Position numbers and translations under genes: made by a program
Notes under the pieces: generated by a model
Seen by the model: only the letters and a program-made list of their open reading frames with translations
Database searches by the model: none
Told to the model about the DNA's origin: nothing
NCBI GenBank assembly: GCA_028698375.1
Contig: JAQVDI010000006.1
Span: forward strand, 1-21,519
Source: Patescibacteria group bacterium
GTDB taxonomy: Bacteria; Patescibacteriota; UBA1384; JAGGWG01
Direction: 5' to 3'
Length of the DNA: 21,519 bases
Shown here: positions 13,336 through 20,878 of the stretch, one piece after another
Position numbering within the stretch: position 1 is the stretch's first letter
Layout of the letters: every line of letters starts with the position of its first letter

Positions 13336-13680
13336 TTAGATTTGACCTGATTTTTTATAATCACCGCTTAGTAAATGGAGATGAAGATGTTCAACTGATT
13401 GCCCGGCGTTTTCACCAGTGTTAATAATAATTTTATAACCATTTTGGTCAAATTTTTCTTTTCGAGAGATTTTTTGAGCAGTTAATAATAATTTTCCTAA
13501 TAATTTTTGATTTTTACTTTTTATCTCGTTTAGAGATTTAAAATGAATTTTAGGAATAATTAATAAGTGAATTGGTGCCTTGGGGTTTGCATCTTTAATA
13601 ACAATTATGTCCTTATCTTCATAGTGGATTTTGGCAGGGATTTCTTTTTTTATGATTTTACAAAAAATACAATTTTTCAT
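13336..13680 (-). CDS. HIT-family (HinT-like) nucleotide-binding hydrolase
   Basis: A 114-aa histidine-triad protein starting MKNCIFCKIIKKEIPAKIHYED. C4 and C7 form the zinc-type CxxC of HinT proteins, DANPKAPIHLLIIPKIHF is the typical central strand region, and EHLHLHLLSG carries the HxHxH catalytic triad. Family members hydrolyse purine nucleoside phosphoramidates and AMP-linked substrates. A longer frame starting at 13719 would add 13 residues not typical of the family, so I use the ATG at 13680 where homologues begin. It lies upstream of rpsU on the same strand with a 162-bp gap. A specific physiological substrate cannot be inferred. Confidence 0.9.
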   Translation of the reverse strand: MKNCIFCKIIKKEIPAKIHYEDKDIIVIKDANPKAPIHLLIIPKIHFKSLNEIKSKNQKLLGKLLLTAQKISRKEKFDQNGYKIIINTGENAGQSVEHLHLHLLSGDYKKSGQI

Positions 13681-14047
13681 TTTATTGTGATTCCGCACTT
13701 CCGCCCAATTTAATGACACTAGTTTTTTAGACAGCTAATGCGAATCTTTTTATTTTTTCTTACAATAACATTATATAACAATTTTTTAATTTTAAATATT
13801 TGATCATTCGCCAAATCTTTTTTTAATCGTATGAAATCTTTAGTTAATTTTTGATTTTTAAAACTTGATATTTTTCTTATTCCCCACTTTTATTCTTAAA
13901 CCTAATTCTTATTTTTAATAGTATGTTTTTGATTCTATTAAATAACCTAATAATTATTTTGCATATATTAAAATAATTTTAAATTTTAAATTCAATTTTT
14001 GATTTTTGATTCAGTATTTTGGGTTTTTTCATTTTCCCCACTTTCTA
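13681..14047. other. AT-rich divergent intergenic region without a visible gene
   Basis: This gap separates the start of the HIT gene (minus) from the transglycosylase promoter (plus). It is extremely AT-rich with T-rich tracts and short imperfect repeats such as TTTTTGATTTTTGA. I found no SD-preceded small frame, no tRNA-like fold and no DnaA box. It probably holds the HIT promoter, which I cannot place convincingly. Confidence 0.5.
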
Positions 14048-14076
14048 TTGACAACCCAAACATTGTTTGCTAGTAT
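14048..14076 (+). promoter_or_regulatory. Promoter of the lytic transglycosylase gene
   Basis: TTGACA (14048-14053), 17-nt spacer, TAGTAT (14071-14076). The predicted start near 14083-14084 coincides with an in-frame GTG (14084) and is about seven bases before the ATG at 14090. It rules out the longer upstream frame start at 14006. Confidence 0.78.
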
Positions 14077-14089
14077 AGACATTGTGCCT

Positions 14090-14800
14090 ATGGCACCTTT
14101 TTTATTCGGCTCAATTGAGCCAAAAGCTCGCAAAAATCAGTTTTGGTTTACTTCCGCCTTCTTGGTCTTATTGGCGGGGTTTTTTAGTTTAGGTTTAAGC
14201 ATTTCTAATCCTAACAGTGAAATTATTCAGGCTTCAAATTATGAATTAAAATTAGATAAAAAAGAGAAAAACTTAGAAATTGTGGCTAAACCAAAGCTAA
14301 AAGTTAAAATTATTGATAAACAAAAAATAGAAGCTGAGGAAAAAGCACGCAAAGAAGCAGAACAAAAACAACGTGAGGCTGAAGCTACTGCTCAAGCAGC
14401 GAAACAAGTTCCAACCACGCAAGTTGTTTATTCTGCCCCTACTTTTAATGGTGATTTAAATGATTTATATCAACGAGCAGCGGCTATGTATGGTTTAGAT
14501 TGGCGCGTTTTAGCTGCTGTTCATATGGTTGAATCTGGTCAAGCAACTCAATGCGCAGCAGTATCTTATGCTGGTGCTACTGGACCAATGCAATTTTTAC
14601 CTTCTACTTTTAATTATTATGCTATTGATGGTGATGGCGATGGTGTCACTGATATTTGTAATGTTAGCGATGCTGTTTTTAGTGCAGCTAATTTATTGGC
14701 TACTAATTGGGGAGCAACTGATATGCGTGTTGCCTTATACCATTATAATCATTCTGATTATTATGTTAATCATGTTTTAAGCTTGGCTTCTTCGCTATAA
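14090..14800 (+). CDS. Membrane-anchored lytic transglycosylase (MltB/Slt35-like SLT domain)
   Basis: A 236-aa protein from the ATG. Residues about 18-40 form one membrane segment (FWFTSAFLVLLAGFFSLGLSI). A Lys/Glu/Ala-rich coiled stalk follows (about 55-105). The soluble SLT domain runs from about 120: DLYQRAAAMYGLDWRVLAAVHMVESG with catalytic E148, then YAGATGPMQFLPSTF, an EF-hand-like DGDGDGVTDI loop as in Slt35/MltB, AVFSAANLLATNWG and ALYHYNHSDYYVNHVL. It would cleave peptidoglycan glycan strands outside the membrane, in wall remodelling or division. The promoter at 14048-14076 lies inside the longer possible frame, so translation must start at GTG 14084 or ATG 14090. No SD is present. 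It is convergent with truB, 35 bp away. Confidence 0.88.
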   Translation: MAPFLFGSIEPKARKNQFWFTSAFLVLLAGFFSLGLSISNPNSEIIQASNYELKLDKKEKNLEIVAKPKLKVKIIDKQKIEAEEKARKEAEQKQREAEATAQAAKQVPTTQVVYSAPTFNGDLNDLYQRAAAMYGLDWRVLAAVHMVESGQATQCAAVSYAGATGPMQFLPSTFNYYAIDGDGDGVTDICNVSDAVFSAANLLATNWGATDMRVALYHYNHSDYYVNHVLSLASSL

Positions 14801-14835
14801 AATATTTAATTAGAACTTAAATTTACTTTTTTAGC

Positions 14836-15582
14836 TCAAAGCTCTTCAATTCTGAAGCTGTCTTTTAACCCAAAGCCTCCATCTTGAGTGCGAATTAAAG
14901 AAATCAAAGTGGCATTGGTTTTTAATTTTTGTCCAAGTTCATAAGCAATAGAGCGGATAAAAGTGCCAGGGCCACAGCTAACGAGGATTTTTATTGTTGG
15001 CAAAAGATGATTCTGGATGTTTTGTTTGCTTATTTTTAAGAGTTTTACCTCCTTAATTTGTACTATTTTGGTTGGTAATTTTTTTAACATTTTGCCAGCG
15101 CGGGCTAATTTATATAAACGAGTCCCATCAATTTGTTTAGCAGAGAACATGGGAATTGGCTGTTCAATTTTACCCAAAAATTGTTTTAATAATTCTTCAA
15201 TATTATTTTTATTAATCTTTGGAAATTTAGTAAATCTTAGATTTTTAGTTTCCAAGTCCCAAGTGTCACTTTTTAGGCCGAAAGCAATTTCGGCAATGTA
15301 TTCTTTATCGCGCGGTAAATCTTTTAGTTTTTTGGTACCAGTGTTAAGCCCTATGGCTAAAACACCTTCAGCTGCTGGATCAAGAGTGCCCAAAAAGCCA
15401 ATTTTTTTAATGTTAAGTTTTTTTCTGAGAAAACTGACTACGCGAAAAGAATGCCAACCTTTTGGCTTATAAATTGCCACAATTTCTTTAGTTTTTATCT
15501 TGTTAAACAATTTTGTATTGGCGGAATTGTCACAAGCATTTAGCGAGGTTAATTTTTTCCAATTCATTTTTCCTTTAATCAT
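14836..15582 (-). CDS. truB: tRNA pseudouridine-55 synthase TruB
   Basis: A 248-aa protein. The family block IVAIYKPKGWHSFRVVSFLRKKL begins near residue 34, followed by the catalytic motif GFLGTLDPAAEGVLAIG with nucleophile D68, YIAEIAFGLKSDTWDLET, QPIPMFSAKQIDGTRLYKLARAG and VSCGPGTFIRSIAYELG. TruB isomerises U55 to pseudouridine in the T-loop of most tRNAs. The roughly 30 residues before the core are unusual. Two starts each have an SD: ATG 15582 (GGAG six bases away) and ATG 15567 (AAAGGA five bases away). It lies 25 bp behind the Trm9-like methyltransferase, probably in one operon, instead of the usual rbfA/ribF setting. Confidence 0.94.
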   Translation of the reverse strand: MIKGKMNWKKLTSLNACDNSANTKLFNKIKTKEIVAIYKPKGWHSFRVVSFLRKKLNIKKIGFLGTLDPAAEGVLAIGLNTGTKKLKDLPRDKEYIAEIAFGLKSDTWDLETKNLRFTKFPKINKNNIEELLKQFLGKIEQPIPMFSAKQIDGTRLYKLARAGKMLKKLPTKIVQIKEVKLLKISKQNIQNHLLPTIKILVSCGPGTFIRSIAYELGQKLKTNATLISLIRTQDGGFGLKDSFRIEEL

Positions 15583-15607
15583 TTATGACTCCGACGTACA
15601 AGTGTAT

Positions 15608-16303
15608 TTATTTTGTTGCTTTAAAAAATAAATTCTTTTTAATACCATTACCGACTGTCTTTATTTTTATATTTTTAAAACCGGCTAACTTTAATAAATT
15701 TTTTAATTCTATTTTTTGGAATAAATAAATATACATTTTTGGACCATTATAACCATTCCAAGGTTTTAGATATTCTTGTTCTGTAATTTTTGTCCATTTT
15801 GGGATTTGATTTTTGGCTGGCGACCAAACATAGCCGATAAATTTGCCACCTGGTTTTAAATTGTTTTGAATTTTTCTTAAAACTAGTAAGTGATTTTTTG
15901 GTTTAAGATGATGCAAGCTTGCAAGTGCCAAAATATAATCAAATTTTTCTTTTAGATTTAATTTTATTAAATCCATTTTTTTATACTTAACTTTTGCCAC
16001 TTTCATACTGCGCAGTACGATAGTAAAATTTTCTTTAGCAAGTTTTAACAATTCGCGAGAATAATCAATTCCCAAATAAGAATTTTTAGAATCATTAAAA
16101 AATTCTTGTTCGTTTAAAAGACGAAGATCGCGCCCACTGCCACAGCCTAAATCTAAAACTCTGCCCTTGGGTTGATGAAGTTTAAAGAATGATTCGATAA
16201 TTTCATCTTTTTTTAATCGGCTTTTGCTAAAACTTTCTGCAACGCAGTCATAAGTTTGTTGCGTTATTTTTTCCAGATCGCAATTATTGATTTTTTTGTT
16301 CAT
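15608..16303 (-). CDS. Trm9/ALKBH8-like tRNA wobble-uridine methyltransferase (class I SAM)
   Basis: A 231-aa SAM-dependent methyltransferase. Motif I is VLDLGCGSGRD (49-59), the acidic strand is YLGIDYS, FDYILALASLHHL is motif IV and LKPGGKFIGYVWSP is motif VI. Trm9-like features recalled from the family are TYDCVAESFSKSR near residue 17 (compare YNEIAPHFSQTR in yeast), the W after motif VI, and the late KPW...YIYLFQKIELKNLLKLAGF segment resembling VPW...RYYHLYREGEL. Yeast Trm9 turns cm5U34 into mcm5U34. This gene is divergent from elp3, whose product makes cm5U34, which strongly supports the pathway. No Trm112 partner is visible here. A generic methyltransferase remains possible. The ATG at 16303 is about three bases from the predicted start site. 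Confidence 0.75.
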   Translation of the reverse strand: MNKKINNCDLEKITQQTYDCVAESFSKSRLKKDEIIESFFKLHQPKGRVLDLGCGSGRDLRLLNEQEFFNDSKNSYLGIDYSRELLKLAKENFTIVLRSMKVAKVKYKKMDLIKLNLKEKFDYILALASLHHLKPKNHLLVLRKIQNNLKPGGKFIGYVWSPAKNQIPKWTKITEQEYLKPWNGYNGPKMYIYLFQKIELKNLLKLAGFKNIKIKTVGNGIKKNLFFKATK

Positions 16304-16315
16304 TTAGGATATAAT
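16287..16315 (+). promoter_or_regulatory. elp3 promoter
   Basis: TTGATT (16287-16292), 17-nt spacer, perfect TATAAT (16310-16315). The predicted start near 16322 is about six bases before the ATG at 16328. The -35 lies inside the first codons of the divergent methyltransferase gene. Confidence 0.72.
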
Positions 16316-16341
16316 ATAACGATAATTATGATAAAAGTAAA
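16313..16341 (-). promoter_or_regulatory. Promoter of the Trm9-like methyltransferase, overlapping the elp3 promoter
   Basis: Minus strand: TTTACT (16341-16336), 17-nt spacer, TATATT (16318-16313). The -10 box overlaps the elp3 -10 by three bases, so the two promoters compete for the same DNA. The predicted leader is about three nucleotides. Confidence 0.62.
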
Positions 16342-17896
16342 GGTTAAATCTGAAAAAGTGATTAAGACGGTTTTAGATTTTTATAAACAATCAGGTAATT
16401 TAGAAGAAGCAAAGAAAAAAACAGGGGCACTTTTAAAATTACAAAAAGTGCCAAGAACTTACCATATTTTGCTATATGCTCAAAAACATAGTCCTCAATT
16501 AGCAAAAATTATTACTAAAAAAACTAAATTACACGCTAGTCGATCTTTGTCGGGTATTGTTTCAGTGACAGTTTTAACTAAAAATTTTCCTTGTCCTTAT
16601 AAATGTGCTTATTGCCCAAAAGAAAAAAATATTCCCCAAAGTTATTTAAGTGATGAGCCAGCTGTTGCTCGTGCTCAATTAGTTGAATTTGATCCATATC
16701 GACAAGTGAGTGGACGCCTTAATGTTTTAAAAATTAGTGGCCATGAAATTAGTAAAATGGAATTAATTGTTTTGGGTGGGACTTTTTCTTTTTTGCCTCA
16801 TCAGTATCGTCTTCAATTTATTAAAAAATGTTTTGATGCAGCCAATCAATCTAAAAGTAAAAATTTACAAGAAGCACAGAAATTAAATGAAAAAAGTCAA
16901 AGACGAATTGTAGGAATTACAATTGAGACGAGACCAGATTTAATTGATAAGAATGAAATTAAATTTTTAAGAAAACTGGGGGTGACAAGAGTAGAATTAG
17001 GCGCACAAAATTATTTTAATTTTATTTTAAGAAAAAATGAGCGTAAAGCAACACGAAAGCAATTGGAAAATGCTACTAAACTTTTGCGAGATAATGGTTT
17101 TAAAATCACTTATCATTTAATGCTTAATTTGCCCGGCAGTAACCCATTTTTAGATTTTTGGTCAAGCATTTTGTTTTTTATTAATCCTAATTTTAGACCT
17201 GATCATTTAAAAATTTATCCCTTAGTTGTGGTTAAGGGGAGCAAGGTTTACAAATGGTATAAAAAAGGCAAATTTAGACCATATTCTAACGAAGTTTTAA
17301 TTAAAATTTTGGCAGCTATAAAAAGTTATATTCCAAATTATGTTCGAATTGTGAGGGTTATTCGCGATATTCCTGCCAATCACATAAAAGCAGGTTTAAA
17401 GAATTCTAACTTGCGGGAAAAGGTTCAAGAATTTATGCATGATCATAATATGAAGTGTAAGTGTATTCGCTGTCGCGAAATTAAGTCTAAAGTTATTAAA
17501 AATGCAATTTTAAAAATTAAAAGATACCGCGCAAATGGTGGGTCAGAATATTTTTTAAGTATTGTGGATAAGAACACCGATCATATTGCTGCTCTTTTGC
17601 GATTGCGTTTAACAAAAAATAGTCAGCCGTTTTTCAAGGTTTTAAAAAATGCTGCTTTAGTACGTGAAATTCATACTTATGGCGAAGTAGTAGGTTTAGA
17701 TAACAAAACTTTACAGGCTTCACAGCATCGAGGTTTTGGTTCTTGGTTGATTGGCGAGGCGGAAAAAATTGCTAAAAAAAATGGGTTTGATAAAATTGTT
17801 GTTATCGCCGGAGTTGGTGTGCGAGGCTATTTTCGTAAACACGGCTATAAATTAGGAGAGAGCTATATGGTTAAAAAATTAGAATTTAAATGCTAG
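16328..17896 (+). CDS. elp3: Elp3-type tRNA uridine-34 carboxymethylation enzyme (radical SAM + GNAT)
   Basis: A 522-aa protein. The radical SAM cluster ligands are C89, C93 and C96 in FPCPYKCAYCPKE. Family blocks follow: PQSYLSDEPAVARAQLVEFDPYRQV, ELIVLGGTFSFLP, GITIETRPDLI, VTRVELGAQ and KITYHLMLNLPGSNP. A C-terminal acetyltransferase domain has QASQHRGFGSWLIGEAEKIA (acetyl-CoA binding) and GVGVRGYFRKHGYKLGESYMVKKL. Elp3 builds cm5U at the tRNA wobble position from acetyl-CoA and a SAM radical. Stand-alone Elp3 is known in archaea and some bacteria. The ATG at 16328 is chosen because the promoter -10 lies at 16310-16315, so the longer frame from 16256 cannot be fully transcribed. The gene's stop overlaps the stop of mgsA tail-to-tail by three bases. 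Confidence 0.93.
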   Translation: MIKVKVKSEKVIKTVLDFYKQSGNLEEAKKKTGALLKLQKVPRTYHILLYAQKHSPQLAKIITKKTKLHASRSLSGIVSVTVLTKNFPCPYKCAYCPKEKNIPQSYLSDEPAVARAQLVEFDPYRQVSGRLNVLKISGHEISKMELIVLGGTFSFLPHQYRLQFIKKCFDAANQSKSKNLQEAQKLNEKSQRRIVGITIETRPDLIDKNEIKFLRKLGVTRVELGAQNYFNFILRKNERKATRKQLENATKLLRDNGFKITYHLMLNLPGSNPFLDFWSSILFFINPNFRPDHLKIYPLVVVKGSKVYKWYKKGKFRPYSNEVLIKILAAIKSYIPNYVRIVRVIRDIPANHIKAGLKNSNLREKVQEFMHDHNMKCKCIRCREIKSKVIKNAILKIKRYRANGGSEYFLSIVDKNTDHIAALLRLRLTKNSQPFFKVLKNAALVREIHTYGEVVGLDNKTLQASQHRGFGSWLIGEAEKIAKKNGFDKIVVIAGVGVRGYFRKHGYKLGESYMVKKLEFKC

Positions 17897-19164
17897 TTTT
17901 TGTCTTTTTGTTTTCGCCAGTTGCTTAAGCGGTCTTTAATTTTTAATTCGCTACCCTGGTCACTTGGTTCATAATAAATACGTTCACCCATTTGGCGTGG
18001 AAAAAATTTCATCTCTTTTGCAAAATGATCTTTGTAATCGTGGGCGTATTTATAATTTTCGCCATAGCGGAAATCTTTCATTAAGTCAGTGACAGCATTA
18101 CGTAAATCCATTGGGATAGGATAAAGGGGTAGATTTTTGATATCGTTTTGAGCTTTATTGAGAGCAACATATGAGGCATTACTTTTAGGGGAGCTGGCTA
18201 AATAAGTTACAGCTTGTGATAAATTAATAGCAGCTTCGGGTAAACCAATAAAATCTACAGCTTGAGCGCAACTCGTAGCAATTAAAATTGCCAATGGGTT
18301 GGCATTGCCGATATCTTCACTAGCAAAAATTATTAATCGTCTGGCAATAAAACGAGGGTCTTCTCCTGCTTCAAGCATTCTGGCTAGGTAGTACAAGGCA
18401 GCATCAGGGTTACTACCTCTTAAGCTTTTGATAAAAGCCGAAATAGTATCATAGTGATGTTCTCCTGCTCGATCATAAACTAAAGTTTTTTTGGCTTTTT
18501 CTTTAATTTCGGATTCTGTAATAGTATGATTATGTTTATCGCTAAAACTGTCTAAAATATTGAGAGATATTCTGGCGTCGCCACTGCTTAAGTTAATTAA
18601 ATAATTTAAACCTAATTTATCAATTTTTAATTTATTATTGCCAAATCCATTATTTTTATCGTCGAGAGCGTTTTTAATTATTTTTTGGAGATCACGTTTA
18701 GCTAATGGGTCAAATTTAATAACTTGGCAGCGTGATAATAGAGGGGCAATTAAGCTAAATGAGGGATTTTCCGTGGTAGCCGCGATTAAAACAATGGTGC
18801 CGTTTTCGATATAAGGCAAAAAGGAATTTTGTTGTTTTTTATTAAAATGATGGATCTCATCAATAAATAAAAATAATTGGCTTTGATTAAAAGTTTTCAT
18901 TTTTTGAGCTTCTTTGATAATTTCTCTAACTTCTTTAACGCCGGAATCAACGGCTGATAGTTGATAAAAGCTGCCTTTAAACTTAGAAGCAATTATTTGC
19001 GCAAGTGTAGTTTTACCTGTGCCTGGAGGTCCCCAAAAAATAAGTGATACTGGTCTTTTGTTTTTTATAATATCGCGAACGTAAGGAATAATATGTTTTT
19101 GACCAATAAAATTTTTTAAATCATTCGGTCTGACCCTATCCGCTAAGGGGTTTTTATTTAACAT
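17893..19164 (-). CDS. rarA: Replication-associated recombination protein RarA (MgsA) AAA+ ATPase
   Basis: A 423-aa AAA+ protein. It begins NPLADRVRPNDLKNFIGQ, the family's characteristic start, followed by Walker A GPPGTGKTT (45-53), Walker B LFIDEIHHFNKKQQN, sensor 1 IAATTENPSFSL and the arginine-finger segment PLLSRCQVIKFDPL. The C-terminal tetramerisation part has HYDTISAFIKSLRGSNPDAALYYLARMLEAGEDPRFIARRLIIFASEDIGNA and YPIPMDLRNA. RarA/MgsA acts at stalled replication forks and interacts with SSB. The ATG at 19164 lies six bases from a possible -10 (AATAAT), so the transcript may be leaderless. It is convergent with elp3, with overlapping stop codons. Confidence 0.95.
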   Translation of the reverse strand: MLNKNPLADRVRPNDLKNFIGQKHIIPYVRDIIKNKRPVSLIFWGPPGTGKTTLAQIIASKFKGSFYQLSAVDSGVKEVREIIKEAQKMKTFNQSQLFLFIDEIHHFNKKQQNSFLPYIENGTIVLIAATTENPSFSLIAPLLSRCQVIKFDPLAKRDLQKIIKNALDDKNNGFGNNKLKIDKLGLNYLINLSSGDARISLNILDSFSDKHNHTITESEIKEKAKKTLVYDRAGEHHYDTISAFIKSLRGSNPDAALYYLARMLEAGEDPRFIARRLIIFASEDIGNANPLAILIATSCAQAVDFIGLPEAAINLSQAVTYLASSPKSNASYVALNKAQNDIKNLPLYPIPMDLRNAVTDLMKDFRYGENYKYAHDYKDHFAKEMKFFPRQMGERIYYEPSDQGSELKIKDRLSNWRKQKDKN

Positions 19165-19170
19165 GGTTTA

Positions 19171-19199
19171 ATTATTAATGAGTTTTTATTTTTGAGCAA
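19171..19199 (-). promoter_or_regulatory. Weak promoter candidate for rarA
   Basis: Minus strand: TTGCTC (19199-19194), 17-nt spacer, AATAAT (19176-19171). The -10 ends six bases before the ATG. The -35 matches the consensus at only three of six bases. Confidence 0.4.
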
Positions 19200-19252
19200 G
19201 TGTTTTTATTTTTTCGTGGTAAAGAAATTTTATAAAAATTTCATTTTTTTAT

Positions 19253-19281
19253 TTGACAAAATTTTTATTGAGCGTTAAATT
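19253..19281 (+). promoter_or_regulatory. Promoter candidate of the PaaX-like gene
   Basis: Perfect TTGACA (19253-19258), 17-nt spacer, TAAATT (19276-19281). The predicted leader is about 30 nt. A GGGGA sequence lies in it but too far from the ATG to be a normal SD. Confidence 0.5.
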
Positions 19282-19318
19282 AAGTATAAATAAGGGGACG
19301 TAAACTAATTAAAAAGTT

Positions 19319-20059
19319 ATGAATTTAAAATCCGCAATTGCTTACATTTTGCGTGATGGTAGAGGTATGAATCAAAATGCACTTTTGGAAATTTTAAAAA
19401 GTGTTTTTGGAACTACTCAAGCAGAATTACAGACAGCTTTAATGGAAATGAAAAGCAAAAAAGAAATTAGTTTTGATAATGATTTATATAAAACAACTGC
19501 TCGTTCAAGACGTAGGATTCCCAAAGCTGAAAAAGTTAAATATGTAATTCCATTGTGGCATCGTCGCTGGACTATGGTAGTTTTTCATGTGGCTGAAGAA
19601 GAAAAGCAAATGAGAGACCAAATTCGTTATCAACTAAAAAAAGAAGGATTTGCTGTTTGGCAACATAGCATTTGGGTTTCTCCTCATGGCGTTTCGGATT
19701 CTTTGCGTCGGTTTGTTGAGAATCATGGTTTAGAATCACAAGTAAAAATTTTTCAAGGCGCTTTATCTTCTCGTGACGAAACGGAACTAATCAAGTCTGT
19801 TTGGAATACAAACGTTTTAGAAAAAACTTATCAATCTTTTATCAAAGAGGGTAAAAGACAATTCGCCCGTCTTAAATCAATGCATTTAGAAGAAGACTTA
19901 AGAACAAAAGCACTAGATCTTCTAGCTAAGGATACTGAATTAAAATATTTGAAAACAGTTAAAGACGATCCAAAATTGCCTCGGCCTTTTTTGTCAAAGA
20001 ACTGGTTAGGTTTTCGCGCTTATAATATTTATCAGCAATTGGATAAGTATTTGAAATAA
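19319..20059 (+). CDS. PaaX-like transcriptional regulator family protein
   Basis: A 246-aa protein. The N-terminal part (about 1-60) reads as a winged helix (ALLEILKSVFGTTQAELQTALMEMKSKKEISF...LYKTT) followed by a basic RSRRRIPK linker. The middle, WHRRWTMVVFHVAEEEKQMRDQIRYQLKKEGFAVWQHSIWVSP, matches the ferredoxin-like (Cas2-like) domain of PaaX proteins. The C-terminal DDPKLPRPFLSKNWLGFRAYNIYQQLDKYL matches the family's D..LP..LLP.DW.G..A...Y..L signature. PaaX represses phenylacetate genes in E. coli, but no such pathway is visible here, so the target is unknown and a phenylacetate role should not be assumed. A bidirectional terminator separates it from convergent lexA. Confidence 0.8.
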   Translation: MNLKSAIAYILRDGRGMNQNALLEILKSVFGTTQAELQTALMEMKSKKEISFDNDLYKTTARSRRRIPKAEKVKYVIPLWHRRWTMVVFHVAEEEKQMRDQIRYQLKKEGFAVWQHSIWVSPHGVSDSLRRFVENHGLESQVKIFQGALSSRDETELIKSVWNTNVLEKTYQSFIKEGKRQFARLKSMHLEEDLRTKALDLLAKDTELKYLKTVKDDPKLPRPFLSKNWLGFRAYNIYQQLDKYLK

Positions 20060-20063
20060 ATCA

Positions 20064-20092
20064 AAAGTCAAAAATTTCAGCTTTTTGACTTT
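20064..20092. terminator. Bidirectional terminator between the PaaX-like gene and lexA
   Basis: A perfect 11-bp stem (AAAGTCAAAAA, 20064-20074, with 20082-20092) surrounds a 7-nt loop. A/T runs on both arms supply T-tracts in either direction. The right arm overlaps the first two bases of the lexA stop codon region. Confidence 0.65.
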
Positions 20093-20717
20093 ATCTAATT
20101 GTTTTCATCACTCCCTTTATAATACCCTGGATGCGTAATTGATTCGGTTTTACAATAATTGGTTCATAATCTGGGTTAATGGGTTGCAAAACAATTTGTC
20201 CGCGTTTTGGCAAATATTTTTTAATTGTAGTTTCGTCGCCAATTAAAGCCGCAATTATTTCTCCCGGATCAGCAGTTAATTGTCTTTTAATAATTACCAT
20301 ATCATTATGTTCTATTTTTGGTGCCATTGAGTTGCCTTTAACTCGTAAAAGAAAAACGTCTGCTTCTTCTTTGATAAATTGTGGAGGTAAAGCAACCCAA
20401 TCTAAAATATTTTCTTCAGCATAAATTGGCATACCTCCAGCAGACCAACCCATTAAGGGCACAAAGGTTGTTGCTTCTTTTTTAGAGCCGTCAAATTTAA
20501 GAGCAATGTTGCGAGAACCATCAGAAGTTTTTTTGATAAATCCTTTTTTTTGGAGTTGTTCAAGATGATAAGCAACAGCTCTGGGGGATTTAAAACCTAA
20601 ATTGTCCCCCATTTCCCTAACAGTTGGAGCAAAACCTTCGCTACCAATAAAATCACGAAGAAAGTCTAAAATTTTTTTTTGAGCCGGCGTGAGAACATAA
20701 GTTGGTTTGTTTTTCAT
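20091..20717 (-). CDS. lexA: LexA repressor (SOS regulator, self-cleaving)
   Basis: A 208-aa protein from MKNKPTYVLTPAQKKIL. The N-terminal winged helix is FAPTVREMGDNLGFKSPRAVAYHLEQLQKKGFI. The cleavage site is A93-G94 in MGWSAGGMPIYAEENI. The catalytic dyad is S130 (VKGNSMAP) and K166 (ETTIKKY). LexA represses DNA-damage genes and cleaves itself when RecA is activated. All functional residues are present. A longer frame from 20786 exists, but the promoter at 20745-20774 lies within it, so I use the ATG at 20717, which also matches usual LexA N-termini. The leader is about 20 nt with no SD. An AAC-N4-GT half-palindrome in the promoter spacer could be its own operator. Confidence 0.95.
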   Translation of the reverse strand: MKNKPTYVLTPAQKKILDFLRDFIGSEGFAPTVREMGDNLGFKSPRAVAYHLEQLQKKGFIKKTSDGSRNIALKFDGSKKEATTFVPLMGWSAGGMPIYAEENILDWVALPPQFIKEEADVFLLRVKGNSMAPKIEHNDMVIIKRQLTADPGEIIAALIGDETTIKKYLPKRGQIVLQPINPDYEPIIVKPNQLRIQGIIKGVMKTIR

Positions 20718-20744
20718 TATACAAATTATTTTTTGGTTGTTTAT

Positions 20745-20774
20745 AGTATAACAAATGTATAAAATAGGTGTCAA
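20745..20774 (-). promoter_or_regulatory. lexA promoter with possible LexA operator
   Basis: Minus strand: TTGACA (20774-20769), 18-nt spacer, TATACT (20750-20745). The spacer contains ATACATTTGTTAT, a partial palindrome with some likeness to the Gram-positive SOS box (GAAC-N4-GTTC). The operator part is speculative. Confidence 0.6.
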
Positions 20775-20842
20775 GCGGAAATACAAACATTTTTTATATT
20801 AAGATTTTTTGTCAAAAATTAATTGAGAATAGAAAAATATTA

Positions 20843-20871
20843 TTGAAAAAATAAAAATATTGTTTTATAAT
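20843..20871 (+). promoter_or_regulatory. Promoter of the DUF1858 gene (leaderless)
   Basis: TTGAAA (20843-20848), 17-nt spacer, perfect TATAAT (20866-20871). Initiation seven bases past the -10 falls at 20878, adjacent to the ATG at 20879. Confidence 0.75.
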
Positions 20872-20878
20872 TTTGAAC

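Noticed and set aside
13681..13719. Longer N-terminus for the HIT protein
   Set aside because: The additional 13 residues precede the conserved NCIFCKI start of HinT proteins and have no better SD.
14006..14089. Longer N-terminus for the transglycosylase
   Set aside because: The TTGACA-N17-TAGTAT promoter lies inside this stretch, so it would not be transcribed; the added residues also do not resemble a signal peptide.
16256..16327. Longer N-terminus for Elp3
   Set aside because: The elp3 -10 box is at 16310-16315, and the extension is the complement of the methyltransferase 5' end.
20718..20786. Longer N-terminus for LexA
   Set aside because: It contains the lexA promoter; LexA proteins normally begin just before the LTPAQKKIL-like helix.
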